A stretch of DNA of 64,000 nt from Strigops habroptila (Eukaryota > Chordata > Aves > Psittaciformes > Psittacidae). Made by a program: the position numbers and the translations under genes. This document shows, in pieces, positions 40,701 through 55,700 of the stretch. Every line of letters starts with the position of its first letter. Position 1 is the first letter of the stretch. The notes beneath the pieces were generated by a model. The model was not told where the DNA came from, did not search any database, and saw only the letters and a program-made list of their open reading frames with translations. Location: NCBI RefSeq assembly GCF_004027225.2, contig NC_044277.2:32538495-32602494 (forward strand), in the 5' to 3' direction.

Positions 40701-43700
40701 CCACATCACATTGGAATGACTGACTGCCACCTCGCATTGCCAGAAAGTCTGATAATGCAGACTGAAGCTCTGGCTGCAAACCACAGCAACTACAGAAATG
40801 AAGGGGCACTCGCCTTGGAGCTCATCTTGGGGAAGAGAAAGAAGGGAAAGAAGCAGTAATAGATTTCCCCACCACCACCACCACCTTCAAGGCATGAATC
40901 AATGTGTTTTCTTCCAAGAAATAAACAACAGACAGACAAGCACACCAAGCTTTGTTGGACTGGCTTTTCTATGATCTTTATTATGGCACTGGTTTTTTCC
41001 CTTTTTTTTTTTTTTTAATATGGTGAGCTATAACTAGGTGTCCATAAGTGCCTATATCTACAGCTGAAGAGGAGGAGAATTTTCACAGGCACATATATAC
41101 ACACACACACACACAGAGGAAATAACCAGCACAACTGCAGAGCCCGTTCAACAATGCTACACTCTTTCAAAGCATAAAGATTACAAAGACCGAGTCTTCA
41201 GAGCTTGTGGCTACAGTAACCTATTTTCAACCAAGAGGAAACTGGCACATAAATAAACCCTGTTGAGGACACTTTTGGGTGACGTCTTCTGCAATTCAAG
41301 CGCAGAGTGAACAACTTCCAGCAGCAGAACCGCAGTCACTTCACGTAAGTCATCTCTTAAAAGGCCATTTATAGCCACATAGGAAAAACACAGCTCCTCT
41401 GCTCTGAAGACAATTAGCAATTCATGGAAATCTTTGCGTGAGACCTCAGTGTTCTGAAACAGCTTGTTCACAGCAGGCCCCTGTACTTTGTCATGGGACA
41501 TTATCCTGCAAATCCATTTAAAACCTGAAGCTGAAGGACTCTATAAAGATAGCACAACTATCACATGTATAGAAAACTTAGCAGTCAACTATCAACATTT
41601 CAGCCAAACGGATGTCAGAGAAAGTCATCTTGGTTGCTGCCACCCTCCAGCCATCTGCAACAGCTGGGAGTCAGTACTTGAAAACAAGCACTGTCAGAGG
41701 CAGACACACCCTATGGGGGGACGCATTTCCAGTCTCAGAGTAAAGGCTTGCCCACTGCTCCTCCCAGCCTCCTCTTGCTGGGAAAAACAATCCCAAAGTG
41801 AAGTTATTCTCTTTCGTGGTATAAGCAATCCCCAAATAAATCAGTGCTCTTACTGAGCTTCTGGCACAGCCCACTTCCTTGATCAAAGCAGCTTCCTCCA
41901 TACGCTGGTCCCCAGTTTTTTTGCCTGTTACATAAACCAGATCAACCTAGTTTCTTATTTCTAGTTTCTTTCAGCTTCAGCTACATCTGCCCGCCAGACC
42001 TGAAGTCTTCTGTGTGCTGCTGAGAAACTAGTTAAGAGCTTGACCGGTTCGGGGCAAGATGCCTCCTGGGTGGCCTTTCCATCTGGAGTTTGTCTGAACA
42101 GGTAGCACAGCCCACATTAGTCTTCTGAGGTGATGCATGGACATGCTAATCCTCCATAAAAAGTATTAGAAGATACCAAGCAAGAAATGTGTTTTGTCCA
42201 TGGCATTAGAGGTCATGAACCAGGCCCCCAAAATAATTCAAATCAACTCAAGTGATTTAATCAACTATCTGCCTTCTGGTTTGATCTTTTAGGTTTCAGT
42301 TTTACCTCTCACAGCTGCAGAGGAAGACATTTAACCAAAACATTTAAGTACTTAAAGTCAGACCTGGGTCTTTTATTAATGACAAACATAACACACATTT
42401 CAACACTGAGGAGAAACCAGGAAGGAGAATATAGCAGAGGAAAGGAACTGTGTTGTGATGCATCAGGAGGAAGAATCGGGGAAGTTATGCAGCATTCAAC
42501 AGCTAGAAATTTAAGTTAAGAATCCTCTTCACTTGGATTAACATCTTCTTTTAGAAAAAATTAAAACCTCCAAAAGCATAGTGCAAACATGCATTTTCTA
42601 ACCTGCAGTGCAGTTTAGATAGAGCAACTAGGTAGGCTTAAATAGAACGCATGAGGCTGTTCTGAACAGAGAGTAGAGCTAGATTTTCAAGCTAGTTTAA
42701 CCTTTAAGTTTTTTGGAACCTAGAGATCAATTCCTAATCTAACTGTTTTCCTCCATGCTTCTGAATATACCAGTAAAAACAAACTATTCCCAGTAGCTGT
42801 AACCAAACATCTATTTCATGCGCACACAGCTTTAATGACTTATTTCTCACAAGTGTGAAACTGAACAAGCATTTACATGTCACTTCATAGCTTTTGTAAT
42901 CTGTTCTCAACATTTTGGTTTACGGCAAATTAACTTCTAACAGTCTAGCACTTCTTCCCTCCCCTTCCCCAAATTCTTTAGTTCCATTCTTAATGAAACA
43001 AAACTCAAAAGATTGTGCAACACAAAGAACAGCACAGCTGCAATGTCAAGACAAATTAGTCTAAATACAGCAAATGAGAATATGAAGAAATACTGTGTTT
43101 GGGAAAGTGATTTTTTTAATTAAATTTTGGATTAATTATTCTTAAAGAAGAAAGCAAGCATCCACAGAAAACAATGTTAGCAGTATGCAGCTCAAGACAA
43201 TAGATACCAAATGAAGAAAGCACACCATAGTAGAAAAGTATGTGCTACCTCGTGTTTAGAGAGTTGTCTTTATATCAAAGAAATTAAGCAGAAACTTAAA
43301 GGACCTTATCTGTTGGTACCTATTGCTTCAATACAGTAATTTTCTTTACTTTCTGCCTTCTGTCAGCCATTTTAAACTGTTTTGATGGCATAAACAGCCT
43401 GCTTTACTGTAAGGCAGGAATTTCTTTATGCCAAAGGAATAACTCATTTTCCATATAGGCCTATCAGATAAGGAGAATAGAGCATGGCTATCTTTCTGGG
43501 GCTGATCAAAACAGGTGAGTTTTTACATCAACATTGTTATCCCCAACAGTGGTGTACTAGTGTAACAGGACATTTCCTCCCAAGTCACAGCTATTCCTGA
43601 CTGCCAGAACAGCTGCATAACTGCAAAAGAGTGCAACATTTGGGTAAATGTATTGTTTCATTTTCATGTTAAACATTATTTGGCCAGACTCAAGAAACAA

Positions 43701-46700
43701 AATTGGTGCAATTAGCCAAGAACTCATCCAGACAACTCCGGGAGCTAATGTACCAGAGATAACAACAGCCTGCTGCCATATGTTAGCTAATTCTAAAACT
43801 ATCATGTAGCAACAGAGCTGGTGACAAGAAAACATTGTTCCAAGTTTCTGTCCTTTCCCTCTCCCCTCACCCCCCTCGTAGCATGGACATTCACTCTTCT
43901 TTTCTTCCCATTCTTCATAGCCCACAGCAGGACACACCGCAGGTTCCCCTGCAAGACAGCATGTGGCCACTCACTCCACCGTGGAATGAAATACAGCGAT
44001 TTCCATGTGCCCCAGTTTCTCTTTCCATTCCAGTAACTGAGAAGGAAAGCACAAAGGTCTGACAAAAGAGCACCTCTAACTATTGTGCAGACAGGCTGTA
44101 GCACCTTGCTTTAAAATCAGTTTGTCCAAACTGCATAGTACAGCACTAATGCACTACTATATGTTAAAAGGGAGAGATGCCTGAAAGGCAGAAAATCCCC
44201 ACAGCAAGCTTATCAGTAAATATACTGAAGTTATTTTCAGCTACAGTCATACAGCCCAGCTTATTACAGAAGATAACCACTTTAAATACGTTTTATATAC
44301 ACTGGGTAAAACTTCAGTTACAGGATTACAGTGAAAGCCACCACCAAATAGTTTTAGAAGGGGCCTTGAAAGTATACCCTAGAACTGTGTAACTCTCAAA
44401 GGGGAACTTATTCAAATTAGAGGCTATAATATCCAAAGTGCCTTCTCATGCACCAAAGCATGCAGTTACAAGCCTGGATTTAAGCATTTATTTTCCTTCT
44501 AGCTTTTTTATCTGGTTCCAGTGGGTGCTGAGAATAATTACTTCTCATTTGTGCTTCCATCTCAATTACCTTTCGCATATTACCTCCACATCCTTTATAA
44601 TTCCACTACACAAGCATCTCCAAAATGCTAGATTAAGGTGGGCTTAGTAACTGTGCTAAGACTACATGAAAATACCAAGTACTGAGTTGAAGACAAGAGA
44701 GACCAGAGAGCACAAAGGGTATGGCTCAGCCAGTAATAGGCTGAATACAGAAGGTAGACAGAAGTCTACAACTACTGTTGACCTTGCTAACACACGGGAC
44801 CAAAGCTGTACTTTGAAGGACCTCAGATGTCTCTGCTGACTGTTTTTAAGAAGTGCTGGGCCCCTTCTGGATAATTAGCCACTGTCTAAGTAAATATTTG
44901 AATAGCTGTGGAAGTTAGTACTATTTTTGATCTTCAGTTTCTATTCTCAACATAATGAAAAATAGGCCAGAATTACTAAGTCTTCCAAAAGTAATGGATT
45001 AAAAAAGAAAGTCATATATTTATCTGGATTTTTGATGCTCTACTCAGGTCCTTTCAGAGCAAAAAAGATCAGGAGATAAACATGATGTCCTCAAGCCAAG
45101 CTTCCATAGACAGCTGTATTAAAAGCACTACAGGAAACTATTCAAAGATTGCCCTCGAGTGTCTTGAGCAGGCCCGGTGTTCAAAACAAAAAAAGCTACA
45201 CCTTCCAATATTTCATCTCAAAAGGGGTCCCTTAGTTATGTAGCTCCTGGCAGGCAACACAACCTTCAATTTCTCACTAAAGCTTTATTTGTCCTTCACA
45301 TAAAAACCCACTGTTTTGGGGCCATGGGGATTCCTTTAATACTGAACTGCAACAGCAGTTAATGCTTAACATACATGCACAGTAATAATATTACAGTTGC
45401 CTTGCAACCAGAAGCTCAGGAAAGAACAAGATAGACTTAAACAGAAGTCTATAATGATGACTAGTAACAAGGAAGCAAAGCCACACATACCCCAATACTT
45501 TGGATATCCTACATTTGCAGACAGAGTGAAACTACAGATAAGATCTAACCAGGTTAAAAGGTGAAGGTAGCAAAATAAATACCATGAAGAATTAAGTCAC
45601 AATGAAAAGCAAAACTGGTTAATTTAAAACTGTATTTGATATATAGAGAAATAAGCATCTTTCTTCTCCTCTCCGAGTCCGCATGAAATACTGCTTTGAA
45701 GTACATGAAGTCTTAGCTTAATAAAAACATAAGCTATTACTTCAATCACTTAATTCATTACTAATTCATGTGAGTGATTAACATTCCTGTTTTCTCCACC
45801 CTCATGACCAACCCATACACATAAAATCCCCTGCTTCACAACAGACATTTAAGCAGCTGAAAAGCACCAAACTTGTACAAAACTAGGTTAAATTTTATTT
45901 ACTGAAGTTTGTAATTGGGTTTGTTAGTAGTAAGAAACATCTGTCATGCCATTTGCTAAAGAACAAGTATCCTACAGTCCACGTTTACATTACTACTTTC
46001 TTTAGCATTTGCAGTATTTAGGTTCCAGCTCTAAAATTTCTTCAATTTTCAAAGCCAATAGTTACCACTGTTTCCTGTGAATAGTTCAGTTATTGTAGTA
46101 TTTTGTCTTACATGGAATCAACTCATGTTGAGTATACCAGAAGAAAGCTGAAACTGAATTAAGTAGTTTCCTTAATCAGAACTTAGTGCCACAAAGCTGT
46201 TTACAATGGGTAGACAGTAAAGATAAGATAAGTAATGCTATTAAAAAAAAACCACACGGGAAACTAATACCACTAGTTATCTCTCAAACATTAATCATTG
46301 ATTTCCACTCTTTACTATTAGAACTAATTATGCTATGCCTAGAGCAACTGAACATTGCCTGGCTAAATTGCCTTTTGTATAGCTTGTTAACAAGGCTTAG
46401 TTGAAGAAGGGTTATGTCTACAGAGACTGGGATATGAAAAGTTCTCAGAGAAGGAGATTGCAACAGAAACTTTTGTTACTGTTGCCTTATCAAATCACTA
46501 CATTGTTTCCCCCCTCCCTTTCTTTTAAGGGCTTCATTTCCTATGATCTTACCCTAAATTGGGTAACCAAGAGTGAAGCAGAAAACAGCTTTGTTCTCCC
46601 ACTTGCCTGAAGTATAGGATAAGTATTGAAGAACACTACCTAAATACAATTCCTGCTTCAGAAACTTTCTTCTTGAGAGTCAAGGTGGAAAAGTTATTAC

Positions 46701-49700
46701 CTAAGCTTTACGGTTATCTGCTGTTGTCCTGGTTTTAGCTGCAACAGCGTTTAGGTACATATAACACAGCCAAAGGTGGCCCCAATTTCTTCTTAAGAAG
46801 ATTTCACTTCAGCTTAGACAGGGCATTACTCTATATGCTTTCTGGGCATGAAGAAGTCCAGGTATTCAAGGTGAACTATCCTTGTTATTTCAATGCCAGC
46901 AAGTGGTAATTAGAGCCTTTACGCTATTTGTAAGCAGCCTCCATCTTTCTGCTCCTGAGAACTTTCATATTCTTTCTTTCTTCAAAAGAAGAAACAGATT
47001 TTAGATTTACAAGATTTTAAAATTATTTCCACCCTCAGATACCAGGTGTGCCCCGTAAAGTGTCTGATCTTTCTAACGACTATATACTACCAGTCATTTC
47101 TGTGGAAGCACCTAGCTGCCTCTAATGGACATGCTTGTATATATGCTACCATAAATACACACCTACTTGTCTACTTTCATCTGTTCTTGCAGATATCACT
47201 TTGCTGATGTATAACTGCTTCATATACATGCAGCAGCATATATAATTGTTTAAATCACTGGTGGTATTTATAGAACTCTTCCCTCCAGAGTTAGCAAGTC
47301 TTTGATTTCACACAGCTATGAAAAACAAAGCATACCCTCACAGGTTGCCCAGAGAGGCCACGGAAATGTCCATTTTTGGAGACACTCAAAAGCCAACTGG
47401 ACACAGCCCTGGGCCCACAGCTCTAGGTGGTCCTGCTTCAGCTGGGGGGGGGGAGGGGGTTGGACCTGATGACCTCCAGAGGTCCCTTCCCACCTCAACC
47501 GTTCTGTGATTCTCCACTTAAGCATACCAGATCCCTGCTCAACTTCTTTCTCTCACAGCCCATTCTTCTTTCTCTCAGAGGAAGAAGTTCATAAGCCAGC
47601 AGAGAATTGACACTCTGTGTTCCTACATTAACTGCAAGTTTATCAACACAGAATCGTAACTAACTGGAAATCATCTCTCTCCTGTATCTCCCCTACAGGA
47701 GCTCCTGCTTGTAATAAATTATCCTGCTCTGTTTAAAACAGTGTCTGTTCTCCTTCCATTTCTCTTTCTCCTTTTCCTTTGGTCTCAAAGTCCTTTCAGC
47801 TGGAGAGAGGGTCCAATGAAGCAGTGCAGAGCACCTAGGCTAATTTCTTGTGGAATTAATATTCTCAGCTGAGTCCAGAACATCCACATACCAAACTGTT
47901 TTCAAAATCTAATGATGTCCCCCCAGCTGCTAAATGCCCTCCAGCAACTTCACTCCCTTGCCACCTTCTTAAGGGTATTCTGAGCCCTCACAGACAAATT
48001 CTGCCCACTTTTAACAGCTTTTAAAGCTTGGACAAAGCAATCATATTGGATTCTTGACAGCTAGCAATGAACCGGGAGAAAGACAGTATCTCTCTCTGTG
48101 CAGAACAGGGACAGTAAAAGTGCAGAACATAAGTTGCTAGTGGTGTTTGTTGCGGATTTCAAATGCCAAACTAATCTAAAAGCTGAGAATGATTAGTAGT
48201 AGGTAAGATGGCGTGGTAGGAAGGCTACTGGAGGCCCAGCTATGTGGTTAGCCTGCCTTACACTGCAAGACAAACAAGATACAGGTCTCAGCTGAAGTAG
48301 AACTTGGGAACAAATGTATACATGCAAAATAACATGCAGTTTAAAGAAAGTGAATCTTTCTGCTCAGATCTACCATGTCAATGTTTGAGCTTTCCACATA
48401 CTCACAACTAATACAGAGCTCCAACATGGCTGTTACAGCCTAGTTATACTTCCATAAATTCAGGATCTTAAGTTACAGTCCGAGTATGCAGCACCACCAA
48501 CCTTGTGTTCTTCCACAGGCAGATCTATGAGTAAAGATGGCCTACATTGCATTTATTCAGATGTCAAATCTGAAATAACTTTAGAGTTTGCTGGTCAAAC
48601 GATATAAGAAATTGACACTTAGCTACTCTTTTTCACAAAAGCTGGTTTAAGCCCTGTTGAAGTCAAGCAACTAGAAATTCGGCTTTGTTTATACACTGAC
48701 AAATGGCCATGTCAAAGGATTTGTAGTGTTTTGGAGCTATGTTGACATTAGTGTAACAAACACATTAGTCCATCACCTTCATTAGCACAAGTTTGAAGCA
48801 AATGTCCAACCATTTGGAGAGCAGTTATTTATTGCCAGCTATTTGATAATCTTGACAAAAATGAAAACACGCTCCTATGAGTCAGTGAAAAATCCACATA
48901 ACAAATTCATTTCAGAACAACTATTGGATAAGAACTCAGAATATTGTTCAGTGAACAAGAACACAATCCAACTTTTATATACACATTTTTCTACAGCTTG
49001 CCATAAGCTTAGTCATCCTCTGGAATATTTAGTAAAACTTGGTATTTTAGTCTGCATGTTTCCAAAAAGTTACTAGAGAATAGCACTGTCAGAACTACTT
49101 ACAGAAAATATGAAGTCATCATTCATGCTTTTTGATTTATGTAACAGACTTTTCAGGAAGTGGCTAAACTGAGACTATCTCATTTTATAGATACCGTAAA
49201 GCCAATACTTCCATAGCACTGCAATTGCTATAGTACTTGCGTGCAGATGAAAGCTGAGTCACTTTACTCATCCTCCCCAACTCAGTCACTAAGTCATTGT
49301 TTTGAATCGATTACTTTATAAAAAGTAAAGTGATTATGCGATAACTGAGTATCTCACAAGAGGAACAAGATTAGAAGGAAAGCTTCCCTTTTCATGTAAC
49401 AGTCTTAATGGAAATAGAAAAATAAAGAAGATGTAGTTGAATGGAAGCTTCAAAGTTTGTTTAGGAAATAGTAAGGCCTTAGAAGGCTCCATCTTATGAA
49501 GTAACTCACTGAATGAGATGTAACATTTTTACAATGCATGCAGCTTAGAGGTTTTTAAAAAACAAGGTGTTTGTTTCATACTTTACCTCACTCTCCCAAA
49601 AAGAGGTATGCAGAAAACAACCTTAGCAGGTAAACTTTACCTTCATAAGCAAGCAAGAGCTAAAATGACAAAAAGCTTCCAGCTGATACAGTGACCAAAA

Positions 49701-52700
49701 GAGCGACTGATGCAATTGTCAGAGATTCTACTTGCGCAGGTATTTTAACCAAACACCAGCAAACTGCTCCCTTCCTCAGGGGTGAGTTTTCAAAGGCAGA
49801 GAGATACTTCCTTTGCCTGCCTGTGGAAACTGTGCTTGTTTCCCACAAGCTCAAACACGGCTCTGGCCTGGCTTTTCCACATTCAGTGTTAGTACAACTG
49901 ATTTTCAGAGAAGTCAAACAGCTCAGTAAGCAGAGAGATCATTGCTCTTGATGGTACACAACGGCAACCACAGTATCACTGCAAGGTAAACAAGTTAGAG
50001 CTGTCAACACAACATTATTTCATGTGTTCAGAAAACTAACTTACCTTTAAGAGTTTTTAATAGCGTGTAACTAAAATACTGCAATTTCTTTAGAAGTTGT
50101 TACATTCAAACTGTTATGTCAGTGTCAGATTTGCTACAGCTTGGAACCATTTATGCTTAACTATTTACGGCCTGTAAATCCTACTCCAGAAAATCTCTCC
50201 AAGAATGAGGTTTCATTAGACAGCCACAGCTATGTGATTTTGTCTTATTCCTCCTTACCCTTTTCCCAAAACAGCCCCCTCCCCCCCACTGGCTAGTCCA
50301 AGTCTGAAAAGTCAATGCGGTGATTCTAGTCTCTAAACAGAAAAACTAATCGACCTGGCCAAGAAAATGAACAGCTTTCCTCACTGCCTTCTGGACAAGT
50401 TAGTGAGCTGAACTGGCTCACCCATGGATCAGATGAATACCAAAACTAGTGCAAGGTAAGATGCAGATTCAAGGAGTGGCCTTGCATGAAAGCTTGCTAC
50501 CACTAAGCTTTCTTGTAGTTTAACCCTAAAATCAGCAGAAATTCTGGAGAAGTCACTTTAAAGTATATATGCTCCAGCACTTTTCCAAACCAATGTTAAA
50601 AGGTGAGTGCTTGAAAAGCTGTCACGCAAGTTCAAACAGATGGCAGAAGTGACCAGCACCAGGGCACATTTAGGTGCAGAATTCAACAGCCAAACAAACT
50701 TGAATTTCAAAAGGCTCACACCAAGCCAGCCACTTCGGCACTGCAGCTGTTCTGGCATTCCCTGGCCTACCATGCTCTCCCATCCCAGTTGTGATAACTC
50801 ACTCGTGTCAAGTGCTAATTTGAGTGGCATATAAATCATTATACTAATATAATTATTTATAAGAACAGAGTGTTCATTCAGAAGTGTAAGCACAGATGTA
50901 AATCTCTCCCTTTTGTGACATATCTTCTTTCAAAATAAACTCTCAGAAACTGAGATTCTACCAGTCTTAAAGTCTGCCTACTTACCTACATTAACTGTAT
51001 TTCAAAAGACTTTTTTAACAGAAGAAGCTCAAGACCACAGGTAAAAGCACATAGCATCACAAGAAAATCAGCTTCAGTTTGCCTTTGCAGAAAGACCTCT
51101 ACCATTTTTTCCACAAAAGACAAACAGGTATCAGTAACTTAGTTTTACCATCAGTGTGAACAGCCAGAAAACCTCAAAGGTCAAAGGAGCAAGGTTTATC
51201 AAGAGAGTGATGCTCTGGCTTTTACATAGAGGATTGTGGAAAGGTTTAGTACTAGAGATACATAACAAAAGCCTTCCCTTTCCCTCCCCCGCAAAAAAAA
51301 CCCAAAACAAACCTGGAAGTGAAATCAAAGCATGAGAAGCATTGGGAAAAAATACCACTTCATATCTTTATCATACTGATAAAGATAAAAGTAGAAAAGA
51401 ATTAAGAAGTGCAGTGCTAAAATGGCAGGGATGGTGCTAGAAAACATAACATTCATCTTTCCTCAACCTGTCTGGTCAGAGTAATTGATGACAGCAAGAG
51501 CTACAGAAGAAGGATTGCTTACCCACACAAATCAGTTAAGACAGGTCTTAGGCAGTGATGGAAACACTGGGTTAGCAGGACACTTAGCCATATCATAATT
51601 AGGATTGCTTTTCTCCACATTTGAACACAGGCCTATCTTCTAGAAGTCTGCTATAGTTTCTTGGTTATTACAGAGAGTTAATAATACAATAAGATCTCAT
51701 TAACTTAGCTGCTTTTCATAAAATTAAAGTAGACGTTACTTGTAGATAAAAGAATCTGGAACTCCATTGCTCTCCTAACCATCCACAGGACAAGAAAGGC
51801 ATACACAATCTTTTAGACTATTTCACTGAAACAGTGAAAAGCCACTCTCCCTGCTTCTAGCAAAGTTAGGCACCACACTGGCAAAGACTACTGTGCCATT
51901 ACAAGTAACAGCATAATATCAGACCAAAGTCCCAAAGTCAGTGCATAAGTTTTTGCTTATTCAGCTGATCTACCTCATTCCATAAGAAGCAGGAATTTAA
52001 TCATCATACTGATTGGTCACCCAAGACTATTTCTTCTGAATAGATTAGCAACCCTGAAAGCATTCATATGGCTTCGTGAAAAGCCTCCAATCCGCAGAAA
52101 AAGTCACAGGAGACTGAAGAGTGAGATTATCCCAAGTGCCTTACCTCTGCAAGCTATACTGCAACTCCACCTTTTAAGTGGTGCAGCAAATTAATTTCCA
52201 AAATATGCCTGAGAGAAGCTGTCACAAAACCTCGGGTGTAACTTCAGTTTAAGGAAAACATTCTGAATGCTCATTTCAGATTTGTTAACTGACTGGGATG
52301 ATCAAGTACTTTACATCCTTAAAGAGACGAGAAATGCATTAATTCAGTTGCTTCTTGAACAAAATAGGTCAGCATTCTCCATCATGCAAGGAAGATGCTC
52401 TAGCACAGAAAGTGTATGTAGGAACGCTGGTGTCATAACATATTCAGTCTTCTATACAATTTTCCACAGCCCTGATGGAAGTGCTGCCAATTAAACAAAT
52501 CAAGAATGCTACATAAGCTGCTTTGTTCAGACTCCTTGATATATAATTACTCATTTATCATCAAGATACAGTAGATGATGGAGAGCCATGACTAAACAGC
52601 CTCAATAGACCTCAGAGACTAGAGTTGAGTAACTTGTAGAACAGAAGTTTGGTGGGCAGCATTCTGGAATCCCAATTATAGGTACTTGAACTCATACAAT

Positions 52701-55700
52701 TCCCACACAAGGCAAATAAAGGGCCATTTTGCATAAGACTAAGACCCACCTACTACACCATCCCAACTTGCTTAACTGCGCTTGCTGACTCTTCAGATGA
52801 GTACATTGCCTGAAGAATCACTTTCATCCTTACCCACAGCTACTCCAAAACTGATAAAAGATAACTTCTACAGCCAAAACTTAGATATTAAGGTACCTAA
52901 CCAAAAGGTTTGTGTTAGCTCCCCCCCTCTCAAAAAAACAACCAAAAAAACAACCCCACACCACTCAAAAAAAAGCAGAACAACCCAGGATCAGAAAACT
53001 GAAGAACTTTTTTAAATTATCACTACCACTAAAACCTGACAACAACGCTACATCACAGATACTGATCACAAGATACAGGTTACAAAATTCAGCATTGCAT
53101 GCTGTGACAACTGTGCTTAACACAATGTTAGACAAGCTCCTAGTAGACTAGAAAATAAAACTGTGAGGAAAGCTCTGAGCCAGTAGTCTTGTGCCCACTC
53201 AAGCTCCAGAAATATATCTCCACCTATTTATTCTCTAAAACTTGTGGTAAATACATCCCTTTATAAAATGGGAAAGTGCAATTTTCTAGAACATGCATTT
53301 GGAAGATAGTATTTTCTTAACTAAGATTCTCTTCTATTTTCTTGATAGATGAACCCAAGAACATATGAACTGCAGAACCATACCAAAGCACTTATAAGTA
53401 CAACTAACATGACTATTTCTATATCTAAGAGTAGGACTGTTTTTTCCTTCATACTCATTACCCAGCATGCTACCACAGTATACGAAACACATGTGCTGTC
53501 CAGGGTAATTTACTGGTGGCATGTAGTTGGAACCATTTTGCTGGGGAAGAGTTAGTTTTGATGACACTTTTTGGATCACATACACATATTTTGCTTGAAA
53601 TTGATCCAGCTCATTTTTCAAAGAAAAAAAAAGTCCAGAACTTGTAGATTAAACTTTGTGAGTAAATTTGTGCATCTTGGGATACATTATCATGAAATGG
53701 GGGGTGGTGGTGGAATTAAAGCAGCTAATTCGTCTCATCCAAAATGCTAAATATAGCTAGCTGGCCTGTCAGTGGAATATTGTGTCTATATTTGATCATA
53801 GATACCAGAATTCTAGAGATGAAGACAAAAATCAAAACTGCTATGCCAACAGGCCACAAGACTCAGCATGATATAGTTTCAAATACTATAACTTAAGCTG
53901 TCTTTTCTTCTGTGGAACATTCAGTGTGCACACTAAGTGCAATAATTCCATATTTAAACTAAACAAACTACAGCCATGTGAGCTTTATTTAACACCAGGG
54001 AGCTTAAAGAGACTATCAAAATAATACATAAGTATTGATACATGATAGATAACTACAAGCCACTTATTTCCAAGGCTTTAGTTATCCTGTCAGTCTAATT
54101 AGACTGACAAATACAGCGGCTTGCATAAATAGGTATTTTGATTTAGTAACTCTGCCATTAACTTTTCTTCAAAGATACATTTAAGTTTTAGACTATTTAC
54201 AAATGCCCTAATTCCTTGAGTAGTAGTTCCCTCTTTACTCAGTATTGTATTTTTCTGTGTTAATGTCAGGCCACCTAAAAGATTTTTCCCAATTCCTACA
54301 AATACCCCTGCATAACTTCAAAAAATCAAGTAATTTGCAAGTAAATGAGCATAACTGTTCTAGTTAAGACAGCCATACACAAGTCTCCAAACTCTGTGCT
54401 CTAGTCTCTTACTATGTAGATTATTTATTTTTTTTTAATAAATATGACAGAGCTGGAGCTGAATGCTTTTGCTTCCCCCTTTTGGTAAGTTGAAGAGAAC
54501 TCTAGGAGAGCTTTAAGCCGAAAGCTTTGAAGGATCCACATGATAGGGAAACACAGATCATGGTTCCCCGAGCGTAATACCGAAGATCTGCTGTACAGAA
54601 GGACATTCATGTCACAGAACTTCAGAACCTGGTCACCACCTTGCTCTTGCCTCTCCATGAGTTCCATTCAACCACTAAATCTAGAAGCATTTCCTAGGTA
54701 GCAAGCTTATGTCCCATATTAATACCTACTTACCCAGCAATAGCATTATTCTTCTGGAAAAAAATGTTAGAGTAGTTACAAGAATCTCAAATTGTCATGA
54801 AATAAGAGTTTCCACAGCAGTTTTATTAGATACAATTCTGCAATTTAAACCACTGTGTTTTGATACACTTCACTTAAACTTTATTGTAAAGCCATAAGAA
54901 AACTGATTAAGCAACAGCTTATGTTAGACTACAATTTAATTTTTTTCAAATTTGTATCCTGACATATCGCAGGAAGAAAATTTCCTAGTCTGCAGAAGTT
55001 CAGTTCCAGTAATTGACAAGTGCAGCCGAGTTAGTTATTCTTGCAACAGACTGGGAGGAAAGATAGCATTACACTCCTGCTACAGTTTTATGCATCTGCA
55101 AATTATAGTAAACCAGAGCTGGCTTATTTCAAACCGGGAATGGATTTTGTCCCTATGTTTTCAATATCAGAAGCATTCAAGTTATCACAGCATGAAATAA
55201 CAGGTTTTTAATACTGCAGTGGATTTTATGCTGTGGAAATTGCTACATGATGCAGTGGTGACATGTTTATATAGAACACTCATGGGAAGGATTATACAAA
55301 TCATGAATGTCAGCAAATGGAAAGCATCTGTTTAGGCTGTGGCATGCTGCTAAGGCTCTCCTGACTGCCAGTTTGCGATATGGTACACAGCCCAGTTGGA
55401 ATCACATCAGCAAAGCAGTGACAGACTCTCATGTCACTGCCTACTGCAGAAGTTGGGCAGTCCTCAGATTGTAGCTGCTAACAAAGCAAGCTCAGATTAC
55501 CTGTGTTCTTCATGGAGAGCAGACAATCAGTCTTATTTCAGATGTTTCAAAGGGAAAATACTAGAGGCCCAATCTAGGTTTTTATATAGAAGCACACTGA
55601 GGGTTGATTAATGATAAAGGGATGATGAAGAATTTTCCATCACGTAAACAAAACCTCAACAAAAACCCAGAAAGTACAGACAACTACTGAAGCAATATTA

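Noticed and set aside
43557-43970. 137-codon minus-strand ORF in RDH10 intron 2 with hydrophobic segments
   Set aside because: Irregular composition with many Cys and Trp, no recognisable domain, no splice-site support. Treated as chance.
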